From contig JAAVCK010000019.1 of the NCBI GenBank assembly GCA_014802325.1, forward strand, positions 85,899 to 149,898: a stretch of DNA of 64,000 nt, given 5' to 3'. The notes under the pieces are model-generated. The model had not been told where the DNA came from. It ran no database searches and was given only the letters and a program-made list of their open reading frames with translations. Within the stretch, counting starts at the first letter, position 1. Each line of letters opens with the position of its first letter. This stretch comes from Bacteroides sp. Lineage in GTDB: Bacteria > Bacteroidota > Bacteroidia > Bacteroidales > Muribaculaceae. The translations under genes and the position numbers were made by a program. Positions 9,439 through 18,482 of this stretch are shown one piece after another.

Positions 9439-10692
9439 ATGGAAACATCACTGTTCATAGGTCGCCGCATAAGTCTTCACCCCGAGTCAGGACGGCTCTC
9501 TACCGGAGTAGCTATCGCTATAGCCGGAGTGGCTCTTGCTCTGACTGTGATGCTCGTATCCATATCGGTAATGCTGGGCTTCAAACAGCAGATCCGCTCG
9601 CGTCTGCTTGCCTTTCAGGCCCCTCTTACAGTCACAGCCATTCACACGACCGACGATAATTCGTCGCTCGGTATAGAGTTTTCTCCCGCATTGCGGTCAG
9701 AGATAGCCAATACTGTAGGTGAAGAAGCCGAAATATATCAGGTGGCCTCTGTACCGGCGATATTGAAGACCGACAACCGCTTTTCGGGTGTAATGGTTAA
9801 AGGCGTTACTGCCGACAATCCGCTCACACTTATCCGCGAGCACCTTACCGAAGGTGTATTTCCTGACTTTTCAGCCGACTCAACCCTCTATCACGTAGCT
9901 ATATCGCGCACACTGGCTTTGATGCTCGAAGCAAAAGCAGGCGACAATATTCACGCATATTTCACCGATGGCAATATACCTCGCGCCCGCAAACTGAAAG
10001 TGGCAGCTATATTCGACACTCACTTTACTGATTTCGACAAAGCGCTCGTATTCGGCAATATATCTATGGTTCAGCGACTGGCCAAAGCCGACTCGATGTA
10101 TTGCACCTCGGTGGAGGTGTATCCAGGTGTGGACGATGGTGAGCTTGACCGCACCCAGCGCGACCTTTCAGCAAAACTCGTCAGTGCCAATTACGCCGGA
10201 CGTATCCCTGACTTTCTCACAGTGACCGGCATACGATCCACAGCCGCTCAATACTTCAACTGGCTGGCGCTCCTCGACACCAATGTAGTGGTGATAATCG
10301 CAATAATGATGCTCGTGTCAGGTCTCACACTCATATCGAGCCTGTTCATCATAGTACTTGAGCGCGTCAACATGATAGGCATACTTAAAGCCATCGGAGC
10401 TACCGATCTGCTGATAAGGCAAATATTCATACTCGTGACATTGCGCCTCGTCATAGCCGGGCTGGTCATAGGCAACACGATAGCTCTGGCGATAATTCTG
10501 CTTCAGAAATATCTTGCATTAATACCGCTCGACCCCGAGGCTTACTATCTTGATTCTGTTCCGGTCGATTTTTCGGCATGGTGGATTATCGCGGTAAATG
10601 CAGGTGTAATTTTGATTTCAGCATTAGTGTTGATATTGCCGTCTAAAATCATCTCCACCATCAGTCCGGCCACTGCAATAAGATATGAATAG
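9439..10692 (+). CDS. FtsX/LolC-type ABC transporter permease
   Basis: Inner-membrane permease of the MacB/LolCDE superfamily, which moves lipoproteins or other envelope substrates with an ATPase partner. Architecture seen: TM1 at residues ~24-48, a large periplasmic domain (~50-270), then three C-terminal TM segments (about 280-305, 330-352, 378-402) as in the FtsX domain. The N-terminus (LFIGRRI) is the form typical of Bacteroidota LolC/E-like proteins, supporting the ATG at 9439. No ATPase is adjacent, so its partner is encoded elsewhere. A promoter abuts the start codon. Confidence 0.85.
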   Translation: METSLFIGRRISLHPESGRLSTGVAIAIAGVALALTVMLVSISVMLGFKQQIRSRLLAFQAPLTVTAIHTTDDNSSLGIEFSPALRSEIANTVGEEAEIYQVASVPAILKTDNRFSGVMVKGVTADNPLTLIREHLTEGVFPDFSADSTLYHVAISRTLALMLEAKAGDNIHAYFTDGNIPRARKLKVAAIFDTHFTDFDKALVFGNISMVQRLAKADSMYCTSVEVYPGVDDGELDRTQRDLSAKLVSANYAGRIPDFLTVTGIRSTAAQYFNWLALLDTNVVVIIAIMMLVSGLTLISSLFIIVLERVNMIGILKAIGATDLLIRQIFILVTLRLVIAGLVIGNTIALAIILLQKYLALIPLDPEAYYLDSVPVDFSAWWIIAVNAGVILISALVLILPSKIISTISPATAIRYE

Positions 10693-10749
10693 CAGTTACA
10701 TTGCAGTGGCAAAAGCTACTGTCAGAGAATAATGTAAATGTAATTTTAT

Positions 10750-10757
10750 TATCTTTG
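10750..10757 (+). promoter_or_regulatory. -7 promoter element upstream of a lipoprotein gene
   Basis: TATCTTTG matches TAnnTTTG, 20 bp before the ATG at 10778. No clear -33 partner. Confidence 0.7.
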
Positions 10758-10777
10758 CAGTAAAAAGGAATCTTAAG

Positions 10778-11383
10778 ATGAAAAAAATATTGCTCCTTAT
10801 TTCCGCCGCTGTCGCCACCGTAATGACATCGTGCTCATCATGCAGCAGCGAACCTTCTCATAATATCGTGGTGACAGACTGTATATCCGTCAACAAAGTA
10901 CTCGCCAACGCCCCGGAGCTTGTCGACTCCATCATAGAAATCAATGGTCAGTGTGCTCACATCTGTGATTATACTTCCTACACTGCCTACATCATGGGCG
11001 CTGACTCGGCGCTGATACGATGTGTGGCTACTCCCGGCATAGGAGGATTCTTTCCCGACAGTCTTGAAAAGAAGGAAGTGATATTCACAGGAATGTTTCG
11101 CGACCAGCACCTCAACATAGAGGGTATCCTCAATCTTGACGAACAATACAAGATGCACGTGCAGATACTTCGTGACTACAATATGGACGACGAGACACAG
11201 ATGCTCGACTCTCACCGCCGCTGTGAATACGAACGCAAATATCGCGGACAGGAAGGTGTGGTGTTCTTCGACGAATCGACTCAGAACTATCGCGAACGCA
11301 TCGAAAAGCGCATAGCTGAAGAGGGAAAGGACTATCTTACCTTCTATTATCTCGAAGTAAATTCATATCAAATCGTTGAATAA
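10778..11383 (+). CDS. Uncharacterized Bacteroidales lipoprotein
   Basis: 201 residues. The N-terminus is a lipoprotein signal with lipobox V-M-T-S-C (Cys19), followed by a second Cys-rich stretch (SSCSS). Residues ~30-125 alternate short strands (IIEINGQCAHIC, SALIRCVAT, EVIFTGMF) in a pattern suggestive of an OB-like barrel, with cysteines at C-A-H-I-C; the C-terminal third is charged and helical. Function not recognised. It lies 14 bp before the DUF695 gene and shares its direction, so they probably form one transcript with lgt. Confidence 0.7.
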   Translation: MKKILLLISAAVATVMTSCSSCSSEPSHNIVVTDCISVNKVLANAPELVDSIIEINGQCAHICDYTSYTAYIMGADSALIRCVATPGIGGFFPDSLEKKEVIFTGMFRDQHLNIEGILNLDEQYKMHVQILRDYNMDDETQMLDSHRRCEYERKYRGQEGVVFFDESTQNYRERIEKRIAEEGKDYLTFYYLEVNSYQIVE

Positions 11384-11397
11384 CCGGTCAAAAATAT

Positions 11398-11829
11398 ATG
11401 ATTGAACAGAACAGTAACTGGTGGACCGCTCCGGCCGAAGCCGATAATGGCAGGCTCGTGATGGTGTCAGGACGAACCGACATAGAAAAATTCCGCGCAA
11501 ACCCCCGCTTCAATATCCGCGTCGAAGTGGCATGGCCATACGAAGGCGACGCGTCAGGAATGCCCGACGATGAACTGTCGCGACTCATGGAGCAGGTGCA
11601 GAACGCGCTCCAGGAATCGTTTCGCAAAGATCCTGTCGCCGTGCTTACAGGCGTGTTTACGGGCGATAACGAACGTACGTGGGTATTCTATACCCTGAGC
11701 ACTCACATCTTCGGGCGAAAACTCAACGAAGCACTTGCTGATCTGCCTCTGCTGCCTCTGAAGATTTCGGCGGAGAACGACCCTGAATGGCTCGCCTACG
11801 ATGAAATGAATCAATGCCGTATCAACTGA
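11398..11829 (+). CDS. DUF695 domain protein
   Basis: 143 residues, cytosolic. It fits the DUF695 pattern: an initial W-W-T-A-P strand, a charged helix (EQVQNALQESFRKD) and the central strand VLTGVFTGDNERTWVFYT, ending with a second half that compares I-S-A-E-N-D-P-E-W. No enzymatic function is known for this family. It lies between the lipoprotein gene and lgt with short gaps (14 and 17 bp). Confidence 0.72.
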   Translation: MIEQNSNWWTAPAEADNGRLVMVSGRTDIEKFRANPRFNIRVEVAWPYEGDASGMPDDELSRLMEQVQNALQESFRKDPVAVLTGVFTGDNERTWVFYTLSTHIFGRKLNEALADLPLLPLKISAENDPEWLAYDEMNQCRIN

Positions 11830-11846
11830 TATAACTCTACACCTAC

Positions 11847-12716
11847 ATGTTCAACTCCATATTGCAGTATATCACTTGGGACGTAAGTCCGTTTCTCTAC
11901 GACGGTTTCATTCAGATCCGTTGGTATAGTCTTGCGTTCATGATAGGCTTCATCATAGGCTATGAAATCGAAGCTCGAATCTACAAGCATGAAGGAGCGC
12001 CCGAGAGCTGGCTCAGCATCCTGCTGATATGGACAGTGTTGGGCACCATAATCGGAGCACGTCTCGGACACGTGTTTTTCTATGAGTGGGACTATTACAA
12101 GACCGACCCGATGGCAATACTATACGTATGGCAGGGCGGCCTTGCCAGCCACGGCGGTACGATAGGCGTGATGATAGGCGTATTTTGCTACTCCTGGTTC
12201 ACCACAAAGCGAAATCCCATATGGGCTTTCGACCGTCTGGTGATTCCAATCGCCCTGGTAGGAGGACTGATACGTCTGGGCAATCTCATGAACTCTGAGA
12301 TCTTCGGCCACGCCACCGATCTGCCTTGGGGCTTCATGTTTGTGCGCTCGCGCGAGTGGCATACGCTCTACGAAGGAATGGCATGCCACCCTACTCAGCT
12401 ATATGAAGCCGCGTGCTACTTTGCGCTTTTCGCACTGCTGATGTGGATGTATTGGAAGAAAAATGCCGAGTGCCGTCCCGGCTTGATATTCGGTATTTTC
12501 TTCATCGGTATTTTCCTGCCCCGTTTTCTGATTGAGTTTATCAAGAATGATCAGGTAGCCTTTGAGTCGACCATGACTCTTAATATGGGTCAGTGGCTCA
12601 GTATACCCTTCATATTACTCGGTATAGGCCTGGTGATTTACGCTATGACCCATCCGAAAGTCCATATCGACTTCCCTGACAAATTTGCCGAGCAGCTCAA
12701 TAAGAGCCGAAAGTAA
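11847..12716 (+). CDS. lgt: Prolipoprotein diacylglyceryl transferase
   Basis: Inner-membrane enzyme that moves diacylglycerol from phosphatidylglycerol onto the lipobox cysteine of prolipoproteins, the first step of lipoprotein maturation. Seven hydrophobic segments are visible. The Lgt signature GGLIRLGNLMNSEIFG spans residues 139-154, and the catalytic His102 sits in ASHGG. Length 289 aa is typical. Its stop codon is directly adjacent to the stop of the convergent DUF4230 gene (0-bp gap), so there is no room for a dedicated terminator. Several lipoproteins encoded nearby would be its substrates. Confidence 0.96.
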   Translation: MFNSILQYITWDVSPFLYDGFIQIRWYSLAFMIGFIIGYEIEARIYKHEGAPESWLSILLIWTVLGTIIGARLGHVFFYEWDYYKTDPMAILYVWQGGLASHGGTIGVMIGVFCYSWFTTKRNPIWAFDRLVIPIALVGGLIRLGNLMNSEIFGHATDLPWGFMFVRSREWHTLYEGMACHPTQLYEAACYFALFALLMWMYWKKNAECRPGLIFGIFFIGIFLPRFLIEFIKNDQVAFESTMTLNMGQWLSIPFILLGIGLVIYAMTHPKVHIDFPDKFAEQLNKSRK

Positions 12717-13316
12717 TCACTTACGAAGATATTGATGATAGTAAGCTCCTTTAGGAGTGGGATCATCGACTACCACGGGCTTGCGATACACCTTTTCCAG
12801 AAGAGACCGGAGATTCTGCGCTCCTTCGGTGCGGGCTCGCTCTATGACCCCTTCGCTATAAAGATGTCGCATCGACTTACGTCTGATGCGTGCTTTCACA
12901 GCATTTTCCTCTTCGAGTGTGAACTTATCGCTGCGCAGCATAGACAGCGCACCTATAGCCTTAGTGTCTATGACCTCCCACGACTTATCATCGGTAGCTT
13001 CATAAAGCTCCACAATCTCCGGAGATAGTGTGACCTTTATAGTATCGCCGTCGGCATCAACCTTCAAATTATCAATATCAAACCCCACACTACCCCTCTG
13101 CTTCTGAATAGCAAATATCACCTTGCTGTGGATGGTATCAAGCACGGGAATCTCGCTGAAAAATTCGGTAGTGCACAGTCGGGCCATGGTCTCAATCTTA
13201 TTGACGCGACTTTTACGCACTTCCACCTCATCGGGTTCGGAATAACTGTAATATAAAACGCCCAGCCCTAAAAGAGCAGCAAAAATACAGAACAATGATA
13301 CGGCAACATATTTCAT
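12717..13316 (-). CDS. DUF4230 family protein, membrane anchored
   Basis: 199 residues. One N-terminal membrane segment (about residues 4-24) and a periplasmic domain of the DUF4230 type: a VNKIETMARLCTTEFFSEI strand-helix, a FDIDNLKVDADGDTIKVTLSPEIVELYEA core and a C-terminal basic helix. DUF4230 proteins have no assigned function; they are widespread single-pass envelope proteins. It is the last gene of a minus-strand set (Trx-like lipoprotein, TamB, DUF4230, DUF4230) and follows its paralog by 15 bp, suggesting tandem duplication with divergence. Confidence 0.75.
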   Translation of the reverse strand: MKYVAVSLFCIFAALLGLGVLYYSYSEPDEVEVRKSRVNKIETMARLCTTEFFSEIPVLDTIHSKVIFAIQKQRGSVGFDIDNLKVDADGDTIKVTLSPEIVELYEATDDKSWEVIDTKAIGALSMLRSDKFTLEEENAVKARIRRKSMRHLYSEGVIERARTEGAQNLRSLLEKVYRKPVVVDDPTPKGAYYHQYLRK

Positions 13317-13331
13317 CTGACACTCTTAATT

Positions 13332-13883
13332 TTAAGGTTTGAACTCTATATCGGCCGTATAACCTTCGGCCTCAAATAAGGCAGCTACATACTGACGGGC
13401 TTTACGCCTGGCAGCCTCAGTAAGTTGCTTTTTTATTGCGGGATTATTCTCCACTTCAGCTTTAAATGACGCATTGGCTTTTTCCTTGATCTCGGCACGC
13501 TCCTTTGAATCAAGCTCACTGCGGAGTATCCCGATATTTTCATATTCCTTCCGCATCTGCATGTCACGCCCTGTAATTTCCGTCATTACAGGCGGAAGAG
13601 TAACCTTGACAGTCTTGTGGGTTTCGTCAAACACAATGTCACCGGTATGGAGTTCTGACAAGTCCACATAGGCACGCAAATATGTGTCGTAGGAATACAC
13701 GGCAATTCTCTTTCCGTAGGTATACCAGTTGTCGCTCTCAAATTTAGCAGTTTTAGTGACTGACATGGACGCCAATACCAACTTATCGGCCGACTTGAGT
13801 TCCTGATATATATCCTTGTGGTCAGGCTCGGCGCATGCACTCAGCAGCATCGCGGCCAGAGCGAAAATGACAGTACGGTTCAT
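13332..13883 (-). CDS. DUF4230 family lipoprotein
   Basis: 183 residues from the ATG at 13883. That start gives a proper lipoprotein signal with lipobox L-L-S-A-C (Cys17); the longer frame reaching 14051 overlaps TamB and was rejected. The mature part repeats the DUF4230 layout of its neighbour: KLVLASMSVTKTAKFES, then AVYSYDTYLRAYVDLSEL and KTVKVTLPPVMTEI. The pair thus has one membrane-anchored and one lipid-anchored member. It begins 31 bp after the TamB stop. Confidence 0.75.
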   Translation of the reverse strand: MNRTVIFALAAMLLSACAEPDHKDIYQELKSADKLVLASMSVTKTAKFESDNWYTYGKRIAVYSYDTYLRAYVDLSELHTGDIVFDETHKTVKVTLPPVMTEITGRDMQMRKEYENIGILRSELDSKERAEIKEKANASFKAEVENNPAIKKQLTEAARRKARQYVAALFEAEGYTADIEFKP

Positions 13884-13914
13884 AATCAATGTATACGATG
13901 AGAGAATAATGTTA

Positions 13915-16900
13915 TTACTGTGTATCCGTATCTTTATCGGCATCGTTATCCGGTTTATTATCCGGAACTGATGACTTCTTAAACAGCCGTCGCAGAGGGC
14001 TGATAAATTCGAGCCAGTTGTCGAAATCACGCTTGAATACCACACCCACACCCTGCGTGGTGAGAGCGCTTTTCAGATAGTAATTCTGGTCATTATAGCG
14101 GTTATAGGCCTTAAGCGAGATGGAACCTGAACGATTGAGAAGATAACGGATGTCGAAATCACCGATAAAACTGTTGTTGTTGAGCGACTTGTCGCGATAG
14201 CCGAAGTTACCGTTGAGCAACAGGCGATTATTGAGCAGGTGCGACGATAGAGCTACATCCACCTCCACGTCAGAGAAGTCACCGCGGTCGCTTCGGAAAT
14301 TTGGAGCTATGCTCCACTTATCGCTAAGCTGGCCGAGCATCGACGACAACTGCGATGAAATGGTAGAGGAAGCGACTGACACAAGTTCGTTTCCTCGGGT
14401 GGCATTCATATAGTCGGGCGTATAGAATCGGTTGAGGGCAAGAAGATAGATAATCTGTCGGCTCATCATTTCCTCAGTAGAAACTATGGATCGGACTTTG
14501 CGGTCAACATCGCGTGTCAGCGTGGGAAATTCAAGGTCAAAATCTATATCGGGCTGTCGCATATCGCCTGTCACGAGAAGCACTGCATTGACAGGCACAT
14601 TAGTGCGGTTAAGTTCCTTATCCTGACTGAACGACTCGTCAAGATCTGTCAGATTGGCATTGACCGTATAAGTGGCTTTAAGATCAAGCAGTGCGGCATC
14701 GGGATTACCGTTAAACTTTATCATACTGCCATCTACAAGCGCGAAGTCCTTGATTATTATATCCTGGAGTGTAAAGTTATAGCTGCCGCGATTGATCATA
14801 TAATTACCGAAAATCTTGAAATCGCCGGTCGAGGCATAGTTCATGCGCATGTGACCCTCACCCACAGCGCTGATCTTGTCGCCACTCGCAGGATCCATTA
14901 TGATATTAAGCGTGGCGGCAGGTGTGACATCAAGATTGAAATCGAGCACGTATTCGGTAGGCGGCCCGTCCTCCTCCTGTAAGCGTCGGTTGCGCAAATC
15001 GCGTATTATCAACGGAAGGGGATCAAGTGCCGCTATCGAATCCTTGCGCGCTTTGTCGCGGTCGTGGAATGTAATGAAGTCATAGTCTTCGGCACTCTCC
15101 GAATTGTCGAGCTTGAGGGTAAACACAGTTCCGGGCGCAGTGCCGATATTCACCCCTATGTTTATCATGCCGGGAATACCCCTAAGCGTCACACCACCCG
15201 AGCCGAACACTCTTCCATACCAAGGATCGGTGGCCATTCGTTCGCTTACGTCATAGCACAACAAATCGCGAGCATCGGTAACGTTGAAACGGAACGTAGC
15301 ATCGTGAAAACTATTGTGCAAGAGTTCGCCTGACAGAAACGCTGTATTACCGAAGCGGTCGCGCAGCTCTAAGTTATCAAAACCTATTCGGCCGGGTACT
15401 ATATGCACCGAATCGCGTGCCACCGTATATGCCGTATTCGTAAACTTTATGAGCAGGCTGAAGTCTTCGGCAAGCAGATCGCCCGAAAGATTTATGTCAT
15501 GAAATGTTCCGAACAGGCGAGCGTTTCCGGAAGCATACCCTCTTACGTCGTCGGCAAATGCATCCATGAAAGGCGTGAGAAATCCTACCGGCAGATGCGA
15601 AGCATCGAAACGGAAATCAAGCATAGAGGCCGCAGGTCGGATCTCGCCGTCGGCTATCGTGTGACGCCCTTCTTCGTCGGAAATATCTGCATATATTGCT
15701 ATACCTTGAGTTTCAGGAATCCATCGGCTCTTTATCACGGCGTCACCGAGCAATCCGCCGTTGTAACTGAAACCTTTCACACTCAGCTGAGGAGTGAACA
15801 TCTTACGGTCAGGTTGAAACAGCTGCGAGGCATAGAAATCGCCGGTGGCGATACCACCGAATGTGACATGATTTATTCCCAGTGTCTCAAATACGTATCC
15901 GAGATCAATATTTCTGAGTTTTACCGCCAGCAAATCAGTTGAGTCAGGCGTGACGGCTCCGTTGACAGAGAGTTGCTGACCGCTTCGCGCTATATTGAAA
16001 TTATCCACCACGATGCGTCCGGGCGTAAGTGAGATACGCGATGGCGAAACATTCCACACCGTATCATTGAACACAATGCGGGAGTCAAGCACATCAAACT
16101 TGCCACAAAGCGGATTATCAGCCTCTGTGGAGTCGCGATACACTACCGAACCGACGCGCAGCGCTCCGTCAAACGTGGCGGGAGCTTCAATATGCCAGTT
16201 AAGCCCTGTGAGCAGACTATCCACTCCCCCTCCCGCATTGACCGACAGTGTCATCGGTCCGTATTTCGATGGCATGAGGGTAGATGCAGTGAGCCGTGAG
16301 CGTCGTTCCGAAGCATCAAGTTCTGCCGAAAGCGCGGTACGCTCTATCAGTTTCCCTTTTTGCCATATATAGGGAGCGTCAAGGTTCAGATCTAACTTTC
16401 CGACTGCATTGTCGACTGCACCCCAAAGTCTGACATCGTCGATAAACTCTAACGGTACATTGAAATACCTGCACACCGACGAATCCGGTTTAAGCGTCAG
16501 CCCGAAAGACATGGCACCTGCATCAGTCACTTCATTATTGTCATATGGCATCAGCGACGGATAGAGACTTGAAATAATATGTCGGACGGAGGGAATGAGA
16601 ACCGAAGGCGCCATGCCTCCCGATATGTTTCCTTCTATAAAGTCACCACCTATGGAGAATGTGGCTATGCTGTCCATACGGACCATTGAGGCAGTCAGTA
16701 AGTCTATGTGCAATGATCGGTCGCGTTCGCTATCGGTCATATAAATATCGCTCAACTTCACGGTACCGGAAAGGTTGTCAATACTACTACCGCTCACATC
16801 TCCCACGAGAGTCAGTCCACACATAGTATTGGCCATCAGTCCGCGAGAGATAAATGCCGACAGGTCGATATTATCAAACTGTCCCACAACCTTCACCGCA

Positions 16901-18471
16901 GGTATATAACCCGAAAAATCGCCCACTGCGCTGAGCCGTGTAGCAAAATCCACATCCGTTGACGTCACATCGGCCGATATGCGGCGGTCGTCCATCCGGG
17001 CTGCTACGGTAAGATTGTTGATAACATGTCCGTTGACGGCTATGTCTGAGAGCGTGGCATCAATCTTGCCATCGGTATCGATACCTGCCACATCCGCTCG
17101 GCCCTCTACCTTACCTGAAATCCGGCTAAGGCTGAATGACTTATCACCCAAAATCACGTCGGGTGAAAAATCGGCGAACGATATAGCACCGTCTACGATG
17201 TTTCTTCCCTCGCCCGATACATAGTCGGCCACTATGTCCACCACACCGGCATCACTCGAAAGAGAACCGTCAAATCCTCCGCTCAGAGGCGAAACCGTAA
17301 GAGAGCCTCGCCCCATGAGATCCACGGTTCCGAGTCGGCCAATCAGATTGCTCCGTGATTCGGATATTCCGGCGAAAGCATCTGCCACGGCTGCGGAAAA
17401 AGCGGGTGTGACGATAAGATTTATCCGGTCGAGTTCGGCATGAATTGGTCCGTCGCCGGCTACCATGTCATATACCGAACCGGATATATTGACCGACAGT
17501 TCACTATCAGGAGTGTCGAGATTAAGCCGGCGCACACGCAGATGCTCCAGCGTGCCATCGACTTCTATATCTGTTTCGATACCTGTGGTTAACGTGGAAA
17601 GCGCAGGCAGGAGCGGGGAGAAATCAGAGGGACGAATCACCGTGCCTGGAAGAGTGGATAAGGCAACCTCAGCACCGGAAAGGTCGGCTTGCTTAAGCGA
17701 AAATAGTGACAAACCGGTGGCGGCAGAATTTATATATATTCGCGACGCGCCAGTATCGAGTCGGAAGTCGGTAATCCCGGTCCCATCACTGTCGGCTCGG
17801 AAATTTAATCGCAGATTGCTCACTGCCAGCCCGCTGCGGTCGCTCACAGCCAGACGCTTCAACTCAACCTCCACGGCATCATCACTGATTACAGGTATCG
17901 TCACGTCGGCACGAAATCCGCTGAGAGCTACATGCCGGGGGTCAAACCGCCCCTCCTCTACGGCAGGAGCTGAGAGCACGTTGTAATCCAACGAGCCACC
18001 GCGTATCACCACGGTATTTACAGCCAATTCAAAATGTTTCTTCTTACCGTCGTCTTTGCCTTTCAGTCGGTCAAGAATAGGCTGCACGTTGAGAGGAGAA
18101 GCATCCGAATCGCGGTAGACATTGAAATGGAAGTCAATAAGTTCAGTATACGATACCACCACACGGCGGTGGATAATCAAGTCTGACAATGATATGCCTG
18201 CTCCGAGATGACCTACGTGAAGAGCCTCCACTCCGGCAGAATCACGCACCACGGCATCAGTGACCGTGACACGATTAAATGGCGCTATCTGTACTTTACC
18301 GATCTCTACAGGCGTTCCGAGAAGACTCGTCAGCTCGCGCTCGGCCACATCGCGAATGCTGCGCTGCACACCCGGAATGGACAGCACTACATAAAGCGTG
18401 ACCGCTGCTACCGGAATCACCAGCAGCAGCGATACGAATATAAAGCGCAAAAATCTGTAGAGCAGCTTCAC
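13915..18471 (-). CDS. tamB: TamB-like translocation and assembly module protein
   Basis: 1518 residues with an N-terminal membrane anchor (about residues 7-30), a very long repetitive beta-rich region typical of AsmA/TamB bridge proteins, and the conserved C-terminal TamB (DUF490) domain in the last ~450 residues, recognisable by FDLEFPTLTRDVDRKVRS and the QIIYLLALNRF motif. Such proteins span the periplasm as a hydrophobic groove and are implicated in outer-membrane protein assembly or phospholipid transport. The GTG start at 18471 puts the signal anchor at the N-terminus and lies 11 bp after the upstream stop. No TamA/BamA-like barrel gene is adjacent. Confidence 0.9.
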   Translation of the reverse strand: MKLLYRFLRFIFVSLLLVIPVAAVTLYVVLSIPGVQRSIRDVAERELTSLLGTPVEIGKVQIAPFNRVTVTDAVVRDSAGVEALHVGHLGAGISLSDLIIHRRVVVSYTELIDFHFNVYRDSDASPLNVQPILDRLKGKDDGKKKHFELAVNTVVIRGGSLDYNVLSAPAVEEGRFDPRHVALSGFRADVTIPVISDDAVEVELKRLAVSDRSGLAVSNLRLNFRADSDGTGITDFRLDTGASRIYINSAATGLSLFSLKQADLSGAEVALSTLPGTVIRPSDFSPLLPALSTLTTGIETDIEVDGTLEHLRVRRLNLDTPDSELSVNISGSVYDMVAGDGPIHAELDRINLIVTPAFSAAVADAFAGISESRSNLIGRLGTVDLMGRGSLTVSPLSGGFDGSLSSDAGVVDIVADYVSGEGRNIVDGAISFADFSPDVILGDKSFSLSRISGKVEGRADVAGIDTDGKIDATLSDIAVNGHVINNLTVAARMDDRRISADVTSTDVDFATRLSAVGDFSGYIPAVKVVGQFDNIDLSAFISRGLMANTMCGLTLVGDVSGSSIDNLSGTVKLSDIYMTDSERDRSLHIDLLTASMVRMDSIATFSIGGDFIEGNISGGMAPSVLIPSVRHIISSLYPSLMPYDNNEVTDAGAMSFGLTLKPDSSVCRYFNVPLEFIDDVRLWGAVDNAVGKLDLNLDAPYIWQKGKLIERTALSAELDASERRSRLTASTLMPSKYGPMTLSVNAGGGVDSLLTGLNWHIEAPATFDGALRVGSVVYRDSTEADNPLCGKFDVLDSRIVFNDTVWNVSPSRISLTPGRIVVDNFNIARSGQQLSVNGAVTPDSTDLLAVKLRNIDLGYVFETLGINHVTFGGIATGDFYASQLFQPDRKMFTPQLSVKGFSYNGGLLGDAVIKSRWIPETQGIAIYADISDEEGRHTIADGEIRPAASMLDFRFDASHLPVGFLTPFMDAFADDVRGYASGNARLFGTFHDINLSGDLLAEDFSLLIKFTNTAYTVARDSVHIVPGRIGFDNLELRDRFGNTAFLSGELLHNSFHDATFRFNVTDARDLLCYDVSERMATDPWYGRVFGSGGVTLRGIPGMINIGVNIGTAPGTVFTLKLDNSESAEDYDFITFHDRDKARKDSIAALDPLPLIIRDLRNRRLQEEDGPPTEYVLDFNLDVTPAATLNIIMDPASGDKISAVGEGHMRMNYASTGDFKIFGNYMINRGSYNFTLQDIIIKDFALVDGSMIKFNGNPDAALLDLKATYTVNANLTDLDESFSQDKELNRTNVPVNAVLLVTGDMRQPDIDFDLEFPTLTRDVDRKVRSIVSTEEMMSRQIIYLLALNRFYTPDYMNATRGNELVSVASSTISSQLSSMLGQLSDKWSIAPNFRSDRGDFSDVEVDVALSSHLLNNRLLLNGNFGYRDKSLNNNSFIGDFDIRYLLNRSGSISLKAYNRYNDQNYYLKSALTTQGVGVVFKRDFDNWLEFISPLRRLFKKSSVPDNKPDNDADKDTDTQ

Positions 18472-18482
18472 TAACTATGTCT

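Noticed and set aside
13332..14051. Longer version of the DUF4230 lipoprotein with 56 extra residues
   Set aside because: The extension overlaps the tamB 3' end and would bury the lipoprotein signal; the ATG at 13883 gives a proper lipobox.
15403..15942. Plus-strand ORF of 179 codons inside tamB
   Set aside because: Antisense to continuous TamB sequence, arginine- and serine-rich shadow composition.
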